From RPRB01 sp035501615 (GTDB taxonomy: Bacteria; Myxococcota; Myxococcia; Myxococcales; Myxococcaceae): DNA of 8,784 nucleotides. Below the pieces are notes generated by a model. It saw only the letters and a program-made list of their open reading frames with translations, was not told the DNA's origin and made no database searches. Shown one piece after another: positions 1 to 6,024 of this stretch. Made by a program: the position numbers and the translations under genes. Location of the stretch: positions 1 through 8,784 of the forward strand of contig DATJVY010000132.1 in NCBI GenBank assembly GCA_035501615.1. Direction: 5' to 3'. Numbering within the stretch: position 1 is the first letter of the stretch; the number at the start of each line of letters is the position of its first letter.

Positions 1-165
1 TTCACCCCGCAGCAGGCCCAGACGCTGATCGACGACGCGCTCACCCTCGTCCCGACCACCTGCCCCCAGCCAGCAAACGACCACGACGACGACGACTGCG
101 ACGACCGCTGCCGGACCCATCGAGACGACGACGACTCGAGGGCCACGGCCGGCCTGGCCCGCTGA
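1..165 (+). CDS. 3'-partial CDS, C-terminus of unidentified protein with Asp-rich tail
   Basis: The first frame is open from the left edge to a TGA at 163-165, giving the last 54 residues of a protein whose start lies outside the window. About 50 of the 54 codons end in G or C, a strong coding signature for this high-GC genome. The peptide begins FTPQQAQTLIDDALTLV, then a Cys/Pro stretch, then clusters of Asp, Arg, His and Cys (for example DHDDDDCDD and HRDDDD). The acidic tail comes from near-tandem GAC codons. Such tails occur in secreted or metal-binding proteins, but no family can be named from 54 residues. The gene converges on the DUF421 gene, with about 100 bases between the two stops. 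Confidence 0.6.
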   Translation, partial: FTPQQAQTLIDDALTLVPTTCPQPANDHDDDDCDDRCRTHRDDDDSRATAGLAR

Positions 166-266
166 TGGATGGCGGGAACCCACTTCACGGCGATCGGGTG
201 CACCTTGAGCTGTTGCTCCAGGCTGGTGACGACCCGGAGTCGGCCTGCCATGCGAGCGCATGCGCT
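166..266. other. Convergent intergenic gap
   Basis: This gap of 101 bases lies between two convergent stops. It ends with a perfect 12-base palindrome, AGCGCATGCGCT, at 255-266, directly next to the DUF421 stop. As a hairpin this would have only four pairs, so it is weak as a terminator. An open minus-strand frame beginning with ATG at 251 runs towards the left edge, but it has no ribosome binding site and lies antisense to the well-supported partial gene, so I do not call it. Confidence 0.4.
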
Positions 267-752
267 TCACGCCGGGCCGAGGACGAAGCTGACCTTTCCG
301 TTGGTTTCCAGGTGCGCTTCGACGACCCTCCCGAGGTTGGCGAGCCCGGCCTCGCGTCCTCTGGACAGCAGCTCGTCCATGCTGATGCGACATGCCCGGA
401 GCTCCGCCTCGAGCGGAATGCCGTTCTTCACGAGCAGCCGCGGCCTCCCCTTGAGAAGCATCGCGGCGAGCGTGCTCCGATACCCCAGCCAGGAGAAGAG
501 GACTTCCCAGATGACGATCGTCCCGAGCGACAGCGTCGCCGTGGTGAGGCTCGCATCATCGACGGTCATCGCGCGCCGCACCGCGACCCCGATGAGGAAC
601 AGCAGCGCCACGTCGAAGGACGAATAGCGCGAGAGCTCCTTGCGGCCGGAGAGACGCAGAAGCACATGGACGACCAGGTACACGAAGCTGGAGCGGAAAA
701 CCGTCTCGGCGACGGGCTGTCGGACTTCCCAGAGACCCGACCAATCGAGCAT
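267..752 (-). CDS. DUF421 / YetF-like small membrane protein
   Basis: This 161-residue protein matches the DUF421 family (YetF/YcaP type), inner-membrane proteins of unsettled function, some linked to envelope or spore physiology. Three hydrophobic segments are visible near residues 18-35, 46-60 and 68-90. The family-like segment LSGRKELSRYSSFDV lies between the first two. A cytosolic domain follows, with RLLVKNG near 105-111 and the typical ISMDELLSRGREAG stretch near 123-136, ending in LETNGKVSFVL as in YetF relatives. The frame is open upstream to 953, but that extension is Arg/Gly-rich, non-family and would run into the divergent pyrophosphatase gene. The ATG at 750-752 places the first membrane segment correctly and has a modest purine-rich stretch (GGCAGG) upstream. 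The length fits a single-domain DUF421 protein lacking the longer C-terminal part of YetF. Family assignment is fairly sure; function is unknown. Confidence 0.8.
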   Translation of the reverse strand: MLDWSGLWEVRQPVAETVFRSSFVYLVVHVLLRLSGRKELSRYSSFDVALLFLIGVAVRRAMTVDDASLTTATLSLGTIVIWEVLFSWLGYRSTLAAMLLKGRPRLLVKNGIPLEAELRACRISMDELLSRGREAGLANLGRVVEAHLETNGKVSFVLGPA

Positions 753-887
753 GGACCTGCCGAAGCTAGGCACTCCTGAGCGGTCGCGGTCGGAGCCGCG
801 GCCCAGGAAAGGTGTCGACCGGAGGGCGGACTGGCGCCCCTCGGACCGAGTGACGTCGGCATTCCCCCCTTGCCTCGCCTCTGCCTG
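753..887. promoter_or_regulatory. Divergent intergenic region between DUF421 and pyrophosphatase genes
   Basis: These 135 bases separate two divergently transcribed genes and so should contain the promoter of each. I see no convincing -35/-10 pair, no strong inverted repeat and no clear Shine-Dalgarno sequence for the pyrophosphatase start. Part of the region is covered by an upstream TTG extension of the pyrophosphatase frame (from 870). Confidence 0.35.
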
Positions 888-1445
888 ATGCACAGCACTT
901 CGGGCGTGAGGCTCGATCACATTCCGACCTGGACCAAGAAGGACCTGGTTCATGTCGTCGTGGAAGCAGAGCGGGGGAGCAGGTTGAAGATGAAGTACGA
1001 GCCGGATCTGGAGACGATTGTCTGGGGGCGGCCACTACCGGTCGGTTTGGCGTACCCCTACGACTGGGGGTTCGTCTCCAGCACCCTGGCGGAGGACGGG
1101 GACCCGCTCGATGCGCTCGTTCTTTCCGAGATCCCGAGCCACCCGGGCGTGGTCATCCCGTGCCGGCCTTTCGCCGTGCTTCAGCTCGAACAGAAGACTA
1201 GTACCCGCGGGTGGGAGCGAAACGACCGCCTCGTGCTGGTGCCGGGCGGAGGAGGCTGGACGAATGACGTGCGCGACCCCGAGGGACTGCCCAAGGAAAT
1301 GCGAGAAGGGCTGGAGAACTTCTTCCTCAGCACGCACTTCTTCTCTCATGACAAGGCTCGCTGCATCGGCTGGAAGGGCGGAAAGCCGGCGATTCGGTTG
1401 ATCCGCCATGCCGAGCGGCTGTTCCGGAGGAAGGCCGCTGCATGA
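888..1445 (+). CDS. Family I inorganic pyrophosphatase
   Basis: This 185-residue protein should hydrolyse pyrophosphate to two phosphates in the cytoplasm using divalent metal ions, pulling biosynthetic reactions forward. The family I signature DGDPLDA is present at residues 70-76, and its three Asp residues (70, 72, 75) match the metal-binding D65, D67 and D70 of the E. coli enzyme. Other expected active-site residues are E26, K36, E38 (in MKYE) and R48. The stretch YPYDWGF near 56-62 replaces the E. coli YPCNYGY. The segment RNDRLVLVP at 111-119 replaces EDAKLVAVP, so the D102/K104 positions are altered, as I recall for a divergent subclass with YPYDWGF. The ATG at 888 is chosen over an in-frame TTG at 870 and a GTG at 906; none has a good ribosome binding site. 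Codons are less GC-rich at third positions (about 80% over the first 60 codons) than in the flanking genes. Confidence 0.88.
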   Translation: MHSTSGVRLDHIPTWTKKDLVHVVVEAERGSRLKMKYEPDLETIVWGRPLPVGLAYPYDWGFVSSTLAEDGDPLDALVLSEIPSHPGVVIPCRPFAVLQLEQKTSTRGWERNDRLVLVPGGGGWTNDVRDPEGLPKEMREGLENFFLSTHFFSHDKARCIGWKGGKPAIRLIRHAERLFRRKAAA

Positions 1446-1473
1446 AGGTCTGAAGCCGTGAGTGGCTGCCAGG

Positions 1474-1509
1474 CTTCTGTCACCCAGAAGACCGTGCCAC
1501 CACGGGCAC
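1474..1509 (+). terminator. Paired small hairpins after pyrophosphatase gene
   Basis: Downstream of the pyrophosphatase stop, CTTCTG (1474-1479) pairs with CAGAAG (1485-1490) across a 5-base loop. Immediately after, GTGCC (1494-1498) pairs with GGCAC (1505-1509), or alternatively CCGTG (1492-1496) with CACGG (1501-1505). No T-run follows, so this is at best a weak or Rho-assisted terminator. It could equally be a leader structure for the short gene that follows. Confidence 0.3.
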
Positions 1510-1544
1510 TGGCCGCGCACCAGAAGAGTCCCGACCTTGGCTGA

Positions 1545-1551
1545 AAGGAGG
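1545..1551 (+). promoter_or_regulatory. Strong Shine-Dalgarno (AAGGAGG) for DUF7218-like gene
   Basis: AAGGAGG lies 7 bases before the ATG at 1559-1561. It is the best ribosome binding site in the window. It decides both the start and the reality of the short gene that follows. Confidence 0.8.
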
Positions 1552-1558
1552 GCATTCC

Positions 1559-1726
1559 ATGCCAGGTCATCGTGCACGCAGCGGGCGAAGTGGTGGGAGG
1601 GCGACGAAGAACCCGAAGCAGTACAGGGCGCTGAGACGGAAAGGCATGTCGGAGGCTCGGGCGGCTCGCATCACGAACGCTGGCAAGAAGGCGAGCCGAA
1701 AGGGCGGACGTCGCTCACATCGCTAG
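1559..1726 (+). CDS. Small basic DUF7218-like protein (55 aa)
   Basis: This short gene encodes 55 residues and ends at TAG 1724-1726. The core KNPKQYRALRRKGMSEARAA followed by RITN (residues 18-40) closely resembles the conserved core of a family of tiny proteins that I recall as KNPKQYEALRxKGMSKERAARIAN, known as DUF7218 and sometimes annotated as Rho termination factor-like. Longer relatives carry a C-terminal SAP/Rho-N-like domain. Here the core is followed only by a Lys/Arg/Gly/Ser tail, so the protein is extremely basic and could bind nucleic acid; that role is inference. About one third of its codons end in A or T (18 of 55), far more than in neighbouring genes. It lies 113 bases after the pyrophosphatase gene on the same strand, with its own strong ribosome binding site, and converges on the hemerythrin gene. 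Confidence 0.78.
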   Translation: MPGHRARSGRSGGRATKNPKQYRALRRKGMSEARAARITNAGKKASRKGGRRSHR

Positions 1727-1731
1727 CAAGG

Positions 1732-1770
1732 GGCTGCCGGCGTTCCGGCGCGAACGACGGGCCGGCAGCC
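1732..1770. terminator. Probable bidirectional terminator between convergent genes
   Basis: A perfect 10-base inverted repeat, GGCTGCCGGC (1732-1741) and GCCGGCAGCC (1761-1770), encloses a 19-base loop. That loop itself contains GTTC (1742-1745) pairing with GAAC (1752-1755). It sits exactly between the stop of the DUF7218-like gene (1726) and the stop of the convergent hemerythrin gene (1784). No long T-run follows on either strand, so termination may depend on the GC-rich stem or on Rho. Confidence 0.55.
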
Positions 1771-1783
1771 ACCCGGAGAGAGT

Positions 1784-2269
1784 CTAGCCGAGCGGAGCAG
1801 CCCGGTCGGTCTCGGAAGGCACCTCGAGGCGAGGCTCCTTCTTCTGGAGCTCCTCGAACATCTCGCTCATTCGCTCCCCGATCGACTCCAGCTCTGCGGT
1901 GTCGAAGCTCTTCTCGACCTGCGGGAAGAGCACTCCTTCCTCCTCCTTCACGTGGTGCTCGATCTCGTCCTTCAGGACCTTCATCTTCGCGTCGAACTGC
2001 GGGTCCTCTGGCGTCAGTCTCAGCAGGTCGGCAATCACTCGCTTGGCCGCAAGGTGTTCCTCCACGGCCTCGCGAAGCTCGGACTTCAGCTCTCCCACGT
2101 AGACGCTCGGATAGAACACCTTCTCCTCGATCGCGGAGTGAGCAGCGAGCGCGTCCGCGACATTCTCGAAGAGTTCCTGCCTCATGGCATCGTCGTCTGT
2201 CCTGTCGTACCGACCGAACAGGGCCTTCACCTCTGCGTGCTGATTCTTCAATAGCCTGATGGCGTTCAC
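1784..2269 (-). CDS. Hemerythrin HHE cation-binding domain protein
   Basis: This 161-residue all-helical protein carries the HHE four-helix bundle that holds a non-haem di-iron centre. Bacterial members sense or bind O2, NO or iron, or protect against oxidative stress. Candidate ligands, numbered from the GTG start, are H11 (KNQHAEV), H44 and E48 (AAHSAIEEKVFYP), H72 (EEHLAAKRV), H105 or H106, and E110 (IEHHVKEEEGVLFPQ). A charged helical tail (about 120-161) follows the domain. An ATG lies two codons upstream (2273-2275), but GGAGG abuts it with no spacing. From the GTG at 2267-2269 the spacing is 6 bases, and the N-terminus reads MNAIRLLK, which fits the family. It lies 90 bases downstream of the DUF4189 gene on the same strand and could be its operon partner. 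Confidence 0.88.
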   Translation of the reverse strand: MNAIRLLKNQHAEVKALFGRYDRTDDDAMRQELFENVADALAAHSAIEEKVFYPSVYVGELKSELREAVEEHLAAKRVIADLLRLTPEDPQFDAKMKVLKDEIEHHVKEEEGVLFPQVEKSFDTAELESIGERMSEMFEELQKKEPRLEVPSETDRAAPLG

Positions 2270-2275
2270 GAACAT

Positions 2276-2280
2276 CCTCC
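2276..2280 (-). promoter_or_regulatory. Shine-Dalgarno (GGAGG) deciding the hemerythrin start
   Basis: On the minus strand GGAGG directly touches an ATG at 2275-2273 and lies 6 bases before an in-frame GTG at 2269-2267. The spacing favours the GTG as the start. Confidence 0.6.
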
Positions 2281-2359
2281 AGCTTCACGGTGGGCCGGAA
2301 AGATGCACACAGCTCCCGAATCCGGCATGGGACGAAGTCTGGGACCTGCCGCTCCGCTT

Positions 2360-3370
2360 CTAGCGCTTGTCGAGCGTGCCCGGGCGCGCGCTCGGGGGCT
2401 GATAGCCGGTGAGCGCCTTCGCCGCGGTGTTGGCGTCCACGGGCTTGGCGGTCCGCCGCCAGGTCACCGTCTGGCCTGCCGAGTTCGTGCAGACCGCGGT
2501 CTCGCTGTCGGTGAAGCGGTAGGTGCCGCTGTCGTTCGGCTTCGGCGCGCCCGCGGTGTAGCGGCCGTTCATCGCGGAGAAGGAGCCCTGGCCGGCAGGG
2601 ACCTGTCCGGTGCTCGTGACCACGACGTTCCGGTAGCCCCGGGCGTCGTGCACCGAGATCATCGTCACCGTCTGGCCGTTCGCCTCGAAGTGCCCCTTCC
2701 AGGTCCCGTAGAAGCGGGCGGTGTCGTCACCCGGCGTCGGCGCCGGTACGGGGAAGATCGGCAGCTCCTTCGGCGGCCCGCTGTGGACGAAGATCGGATT
2801 GCCGTTCGAGAACGTGGTCTGGCCCTTGAGAACGTGGCGCACCCCGTCGGCACAGAACGACGTCGTGAGCGCGCAGGCCCTTCCGCCGGCGCGACGGCAC
2901 CGGGCGAGTGCCGCATCCTCCGCGATGTTCGACGCTCCGATGGGGCCGCCGAGCGAGAACACCTTGTCGCCCGAGCTGGTGACCAGCGCCAGGCACACGT
3001 CGGCGACGGTCTTGAGAATCTTGCAGTCCTGCGCGCCCTTGTCTGCACACTGGCGGAGCGCGAGCTCGGAGGCGTTCGACTCGGACTTCGAGTTCCACGA
3101 GGAGCCCCAGTCGAGCGTCGAGGACGAGAAGGCGAGTGCTCCCCAGACGTCGGGTTTCGGCGGCGGGCCGGGGCGGTGTGGACCTGGATGCATCATCTCC
3201 GCGCACCCGACGTAGCCGAGCGCCTCGTTGCAGCGGTTCTCCCAGGCGCTGGCGGGGTCGTCCTGCTGCGCTGCGGCGAGCGATTTGACGAGGACGCTGC
3301 AGACGAGCGCGACGCGGAGAGCCCAGCTCCATCGCGAGCGTGTGCAGCGCCTGTGAGCTCCGAGGGTCAT
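2360..3370 (-). CDS. Secreted DUF4189-domain protein with C-terminal beta-rich domain
   Basis: This 336-residue protein is predicted to be exported. An Arg-rich N-terminus and a hydrophobic stretch (about residues 15-30) end at SLAAA, with likely cleavage near residue 34. A Cys/Pro/Gly-rich linker follows. A DUF4189-like region spans about 75-180: it opens with VWGALAFSSSTLDWG and has paired Cys residues in the pattern ALRQCADKGAQDCKI, repeated as ALARCRRAGGRACAL. Nine Cys lie outside the signal peptide, suggesting disulfides. A Pro-rich linker leads to a beta-strand-like domain at about 221-310 (from FYGTWKGHFEANG to TAVCTNSAGQTVTWRR) that I cannot assign. DUF4189 proteins are of unknown function. 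The ATG at 3368-3370 is chosen because an upstream TTG at 3430 would add a non-signal-like extension. The gene lies 72 bases after the M13 peptidase gene. Confidence 0.72.
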   Translation of the reverse strand: MTLGAHRRCTRSRWSWALRVALVCSVLVKSLAAAQQDDPASAWENRCNEALGYVGCAEMMHPGPHRPGPPPKPDVWGALAFSSSTLDWGSSWNSKSESNASELALRQCADKGAQDCKILKTVADVCLALVTSSGDKVFSLGGPIGASNIAEDAALARCRRAGGRACALTTSFCADGVRHVLKGQTTFSNGNPIFVHSGPPKELPIFPVPAPTPGDDTARFYGTWKGHFEANGQTVTMISVHDARGYRNVVVTSTGQVPAGQGSFSAMNGRYTAGAPKPNDSGTYRFTDSETAVCTNSAGQTVTWRRTAKPVDANTAAKALTGYQPPSARPGTLDKR

Positions 3371-3442
3371 GTTCAATCGCCGCCTGACTCCGGCTGGCGA
3401 GCGTTCACACACTTCGCCCCCCTTTGCCAAGGGCGTATTGAA

Positions 3443-5434
3443 CTACCAGACCGCGCAGCGCTTCTCGGGTGGCCTCACCATGTTGGTGCCGGCGCGGCAC
3501 GAGAACGCCCGCTGGAACTCGGGCAGGTTCGAGAGAGTCCCGATGACACGGAACTTCGGAACCGGGTGGGGATCCGTGCTCAGCATCTGACGCTGCGCCT
3601 CGAGGCGGACGTCGTCGCCGCGAAGCTGACCGAAGGCGATGAAGAACCGTTGCTCCGGGCTCACGCCGACCGGCACCGGGGCCGGGTGTCTCGCCAGCGC
3701 CTGACGGAAGGCGAGGAAGGCCACCCGGACGCCGGCGAGATCTCCGATCGCCTCGCTGAGCACGACCTTGCCCTGGAGGTGAACGCCCGGCTCGATGAAG
3801 TACCCCTCGAACTGCTCGGCGACGCAGCGTCCACGACTCTCGAACTCCCGACGATCCGACTCGGTCCACCAGGGTCGGGGGCGCCCGTGGACGTCGAGCT
3901 CGGATCCTCCGGCGTCGATCCCGTGAGTCAGATCGTGCGCGATGCTCGTGCCGATCGCGCCGTAGTTCTCGGCATCGGTGTGGTCGAGACCGAACGCCGG
4001 AGGTCGGAGGAAGCCCGCGGGCAGCACCATCTGGTTGAGCTGGAGATCGATGTAGGCGTCGGGCGAGGAGGCTGGCAGCTGCCACAGATCGCGCTCGGTG
4101 GGCTTGCCGACCCGCCTGCGGTTCTCTTGGACGTTGAACGTCCGGCCCGCAGCGACGTTGGCCCAGAATGCGTCGCGGCGAACCTCGACGCCCGCATAGT
4201 CCTTCCACCGCTCGGGGTACCCCACCTGCGCGTCGAATCCATCGAGCTTCGCCAGTGCCGTCTTCCGGGTCTCGGGGCGCATCCAGTCCAGGCCGGCGAC
4301 GTCGTCCTTCAGGACCGCCAGCAGTGATCGAACGATCTCCTGTACCTTCGCCTTGGCAGCGGGCGGGAAGTGCCGTTCGACGTACTTCCAGCCGAGCGCG
4401 TCTCCGAACAGGCTCTCCGTCGACTCCGCGCACTGCAGCGCACGCGGGGGCTCCTCGGCTGCGTCCGCGACGAAGGATCTCGAGAGGAAGGGCGAAGCGG
4501 AATCGAGCAATCGCCAGCGGAGGTACGCCTTCCAGACCGGCAGCGGGGTCTTTCGCAGCTCCAGGTCGAGCTGGCGGAGGAGGTTCGGCTGCTCGACGTT
4601 GAGGTCGACCCGGGGCAGCCCGGCCTCGTCGAAGTAGGCCTTCCAGTCGACGGCTGGCGCCAGCTGCTCGAGCTGGGTGAAGGTCAGCGGATGGTCGGTC
4701 GCGGCGGGATCGGCCGACGCCTTGACCCCGAGAGAGACCTCGGCGAGGCGCTTCTCGAGCTCGAGGATCTGGAGCGAGGAGTCACGTGCCGTGGCCTGCG
4801 AGGACCCCGCCAGTGCAAGGACGTGCGCGACGCGCGCCACGTACCGACCGCGCGCCTGGGCGAAGCGCGGCTCGCTCTGGAGGTACTCGTCCCGGCTAGA
4901 CAGCCCCAGGCTGCCGGGGACGACGTTCGCGATGAAACGTTCGGGCGCATGGCCGTCCACGACCCCGACGATTCCGAACCCCACCGGAACATCCAGCGCG
5001 TGCAGACGTCGGATGCTCCGCTGGAGGTCGGCCCGGCTCCGGATTGCAGCGATCTCGGCGAGCAACGGAGCCAGCGGAGTGAGACCGAGGCTCTCGATCC
5101 TGCTCTCGTCCATGCAGGACGCATAGTGATCGCCCAGCAGTCGCTCGATGCTTCCACGGGGCCAGTCCTCGCGACGCGAGAGCTCCTGGAGCAGCTGCTG
5201 CACCTCGCCTCTGTTCGTCGCGCGTGCAGCGGCGCGCCGACCCCAGCGTGGGAGCTGGGCCGGAATGGGATTCGCTGCTCGCCATGGGCCGTTCGCGAAT
5301 GCGTCGAAGTCGGTGCAGGGATCGATCCGTCGATCGACGTCCGGGGAGGTCACCTCGTTCGCGGTCGCGGACGTCGTGCAGGACAGCAGGAGCAACGCCA
5401 GGACCCGGGTGCCACCGCGTGTCCTCGTCCTCAT
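3443..5434 (-). CDS. M13 (neprilysin/PepO-like) metallopeptidase, putative lipoprotein, with HDxxH zinc motif
   Basis: This 663-residue protein has the size and architecture of an M13 zinc endopeptidase that cleaves short peptides outside the cytoplasm. Its N-terminus has a signal sequence ending LLLLSC, a possible lipobox with Cys19. Next comes the M13 N-terminal hallmark DPCTDFDAFANGPW, a large helical domain, then the catalytic domain: DAYI at 459-462 (normally NAYY), LPAGFLRPP, ENYGAIGTSIAHDLTHGID with the zinc motif at 500-504, third ligand E561 and D565 in SEAIGDLAG, H623 and R629 in DPHPVPKFR, and the terminal CAVW box at 660-663. The usual HExxH Glu is Asp501. No frameshift or internal stop is seen and both termini are intact, so the gene is not decayed. 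The ATG overlaps the stop of the upstream hydrolase (ATGA), with no good ribosome binding site of its own, suggesting translational coupling. Activity may be reduced or altered. Confidence 0.9.
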   Translation of the reverse strand: MRTRTRGGTRVLALLLLSCTTSATANEVTSPDVDRRIDPCTDFDAFANGPWRAANPIPAQLPRWGRRAAARATNRGEVQQLLQELSRREDWPRGSIERLLGDHYASCMDESRIESLGLTPLAPLLAEIAAIRSRADLQRSIRRLHALDVPVGFGIVGVVDGHAPERFIANVVPGSLGLSSRDEYLQSEPRFAQARGRYVARVAHVLALAGSSQATARDSSLQILELEKRLAEVSLGVKASADPAATDHPLTFTQLEQLAPAVDWKAYFDEAGLPRVDLNVEQPNLLRQLDLELRKTPLPVWKAYLRWRLLDSASPFLSRSFVADAAEEPPRALQCAESTESLFGDALGWKYVERHFPPAAKAKVQEIVRSLLAVLKDDVAGLDWMRPETRKTALAKLDGFDAQVGYPERWKDYAGVEVRRDAFWANVAAGRTFNVQENRRRVGKPTERDLWQLPASSPDAYIDLQLNQMVLPAGFLRPPAFGLDHTDAENYGAIGTSIAHDLTHGIDAGGSELDVHGRPRPWWTESDRREFESRGRCVAEQFEGYFIEPGVHLQGKVVLSEAIGDLAGVRVAFLAFRQALARHPAPVPVGVSPEQRFFIAFGQLRGDDVRLEAQRQMLSTDPHPVPKFRVIGTLSNLPEFQRAFSCRAGTNMVRPPEKRCAVW

Positions 5435-6024
5435 CGTGGCGTCCCGAAGGACCGGAGCGAGCACTCGACGACCGAGAGCACGCTCTCGGTGTCGACGACG
5501 GTGGCGAATTCCCCGTGGAGATCGGAGAGAGCCATCGCGTGGACCAGCTCCGCCGGATACCGGATTCCGTCCGGTCCCACCCGGTCGAACGCGGCGGTTG
5601 CATCGGAGACGACCCAGGTGTCGAACCCGAGATTCGCGGCCATGCGCGCCGACGTCGACACGCAGTGGTTGGTCGTCAGGCCGACGATGACCAGGGTGCG
5701 GTGGCCGGCGCCTCGCAGCTCTGCCTCGAGTGACGTCCCGATGAAGCAGCTGTGGACAATCTTCTGGATGACCCGTTCGCCTGGTCTGGGTGCCGTTTCG
5801 CCCTTGAAGGCGTTGCCCGGGTGGTCGGGCCGCAGGGGCGAGGTGGGGTCGGTCGACATGTGCTGCACGTGGATGACCGGACGGTTGCTCACGCGCCATG
5901 CACCGAGCAGATCGGAGACGCACTCCTCCATCCCCGGGTTGTTCCTCCTCCCCCACGTCGGAGCGTCGAACCCTTGCTGGACGTCGAGGAGCAACAGGAC
6001 CTCGGAACTCGAAGAGCTCTCCAT
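5431..6024 (-). CDS. Isochorismatase-family cysteine hydrolase
   Basis: This 197-residue protein belongs to the isochorismatase-like cysteine hydrolases (nicotinamidase/isochorismatase/carbamoylase fold), cytoplasmic enzymes that hydrolyse amides or vinyl ethers. The catalytic triad is visible: D14 in LLLLDVQQGF, K88 in VIQKIVHSCF and C121 in GLTTNHCVSTSA. The following GFDTWVVSDA is also typical. The substrate cannot be told from sequence. The frame is open upstream to 6234, across the divergent regulator gene, so the ATG at 6022-6024 is chosen: it places the first beta strand and D14 at the usual distance. It has no strong ribosome binding site. Its TGA (5431-5433) overlaps the ATG of the M13 gene. 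Its 5' end faces the LysR gene across 83 bases, the classic arrangement for a LysR target, so regulation by that protein is likely. Confidence 0.88.
   Translation of the reverse strand: MESSSSSEVLLLLDVQQGFDAPTWGRRNNPGMEECVSDLLGAWRVSNRPVIHVQHMSTDPTSPLRPDHPGNAFKGETAPRPGERVIQKIVHSCFIGTSLEAELRGAGHRTLVIVGLTTNHCVSTSARMAANLGFDTWVVSDATAAFDRVGPDGIRYPAELVHAMALSDLHGEFATVVDTESVLSVVECSLRSFGTPR

Noticed and set aside
80..145. GAC-rich repeats as a possible CRISPR or tandem-repeat array
   Set aside because: The repeat unit is a single Asp codon within an open frame, without spacers or constant repeat length.
255..266. 12-base palindrome AGCGCATGCGCT as regulatory site
   Set aside because: It lies at the 3' ends of two convergent genes, where an operator is unlikely, and a 12-base palindrome can occur by chance in GC-rich DNA.
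165..779. + strand open frame opposite the DUF421 gene
   Set aside because: The minus-strand frame gives membrane segments and family motifs; the + frame gives a charged, low-complexity product.
1462..2259. + strand open frame of 265 codons
   Set aside because: It is antisense to the hemerythrin gene and out of frame with the DUF7218-like gene; the product is a Ser/Arg/Pro-rich shadow.
2303..4327. Long + strand open frame of 674 codons
   Set aside because: It is antisense to the DUF4189 and M13 genes, which have clear motifs; its translation is Arg/Gly/Ala/Glu-rich without domains, as expected opposite a GC-rich gene.
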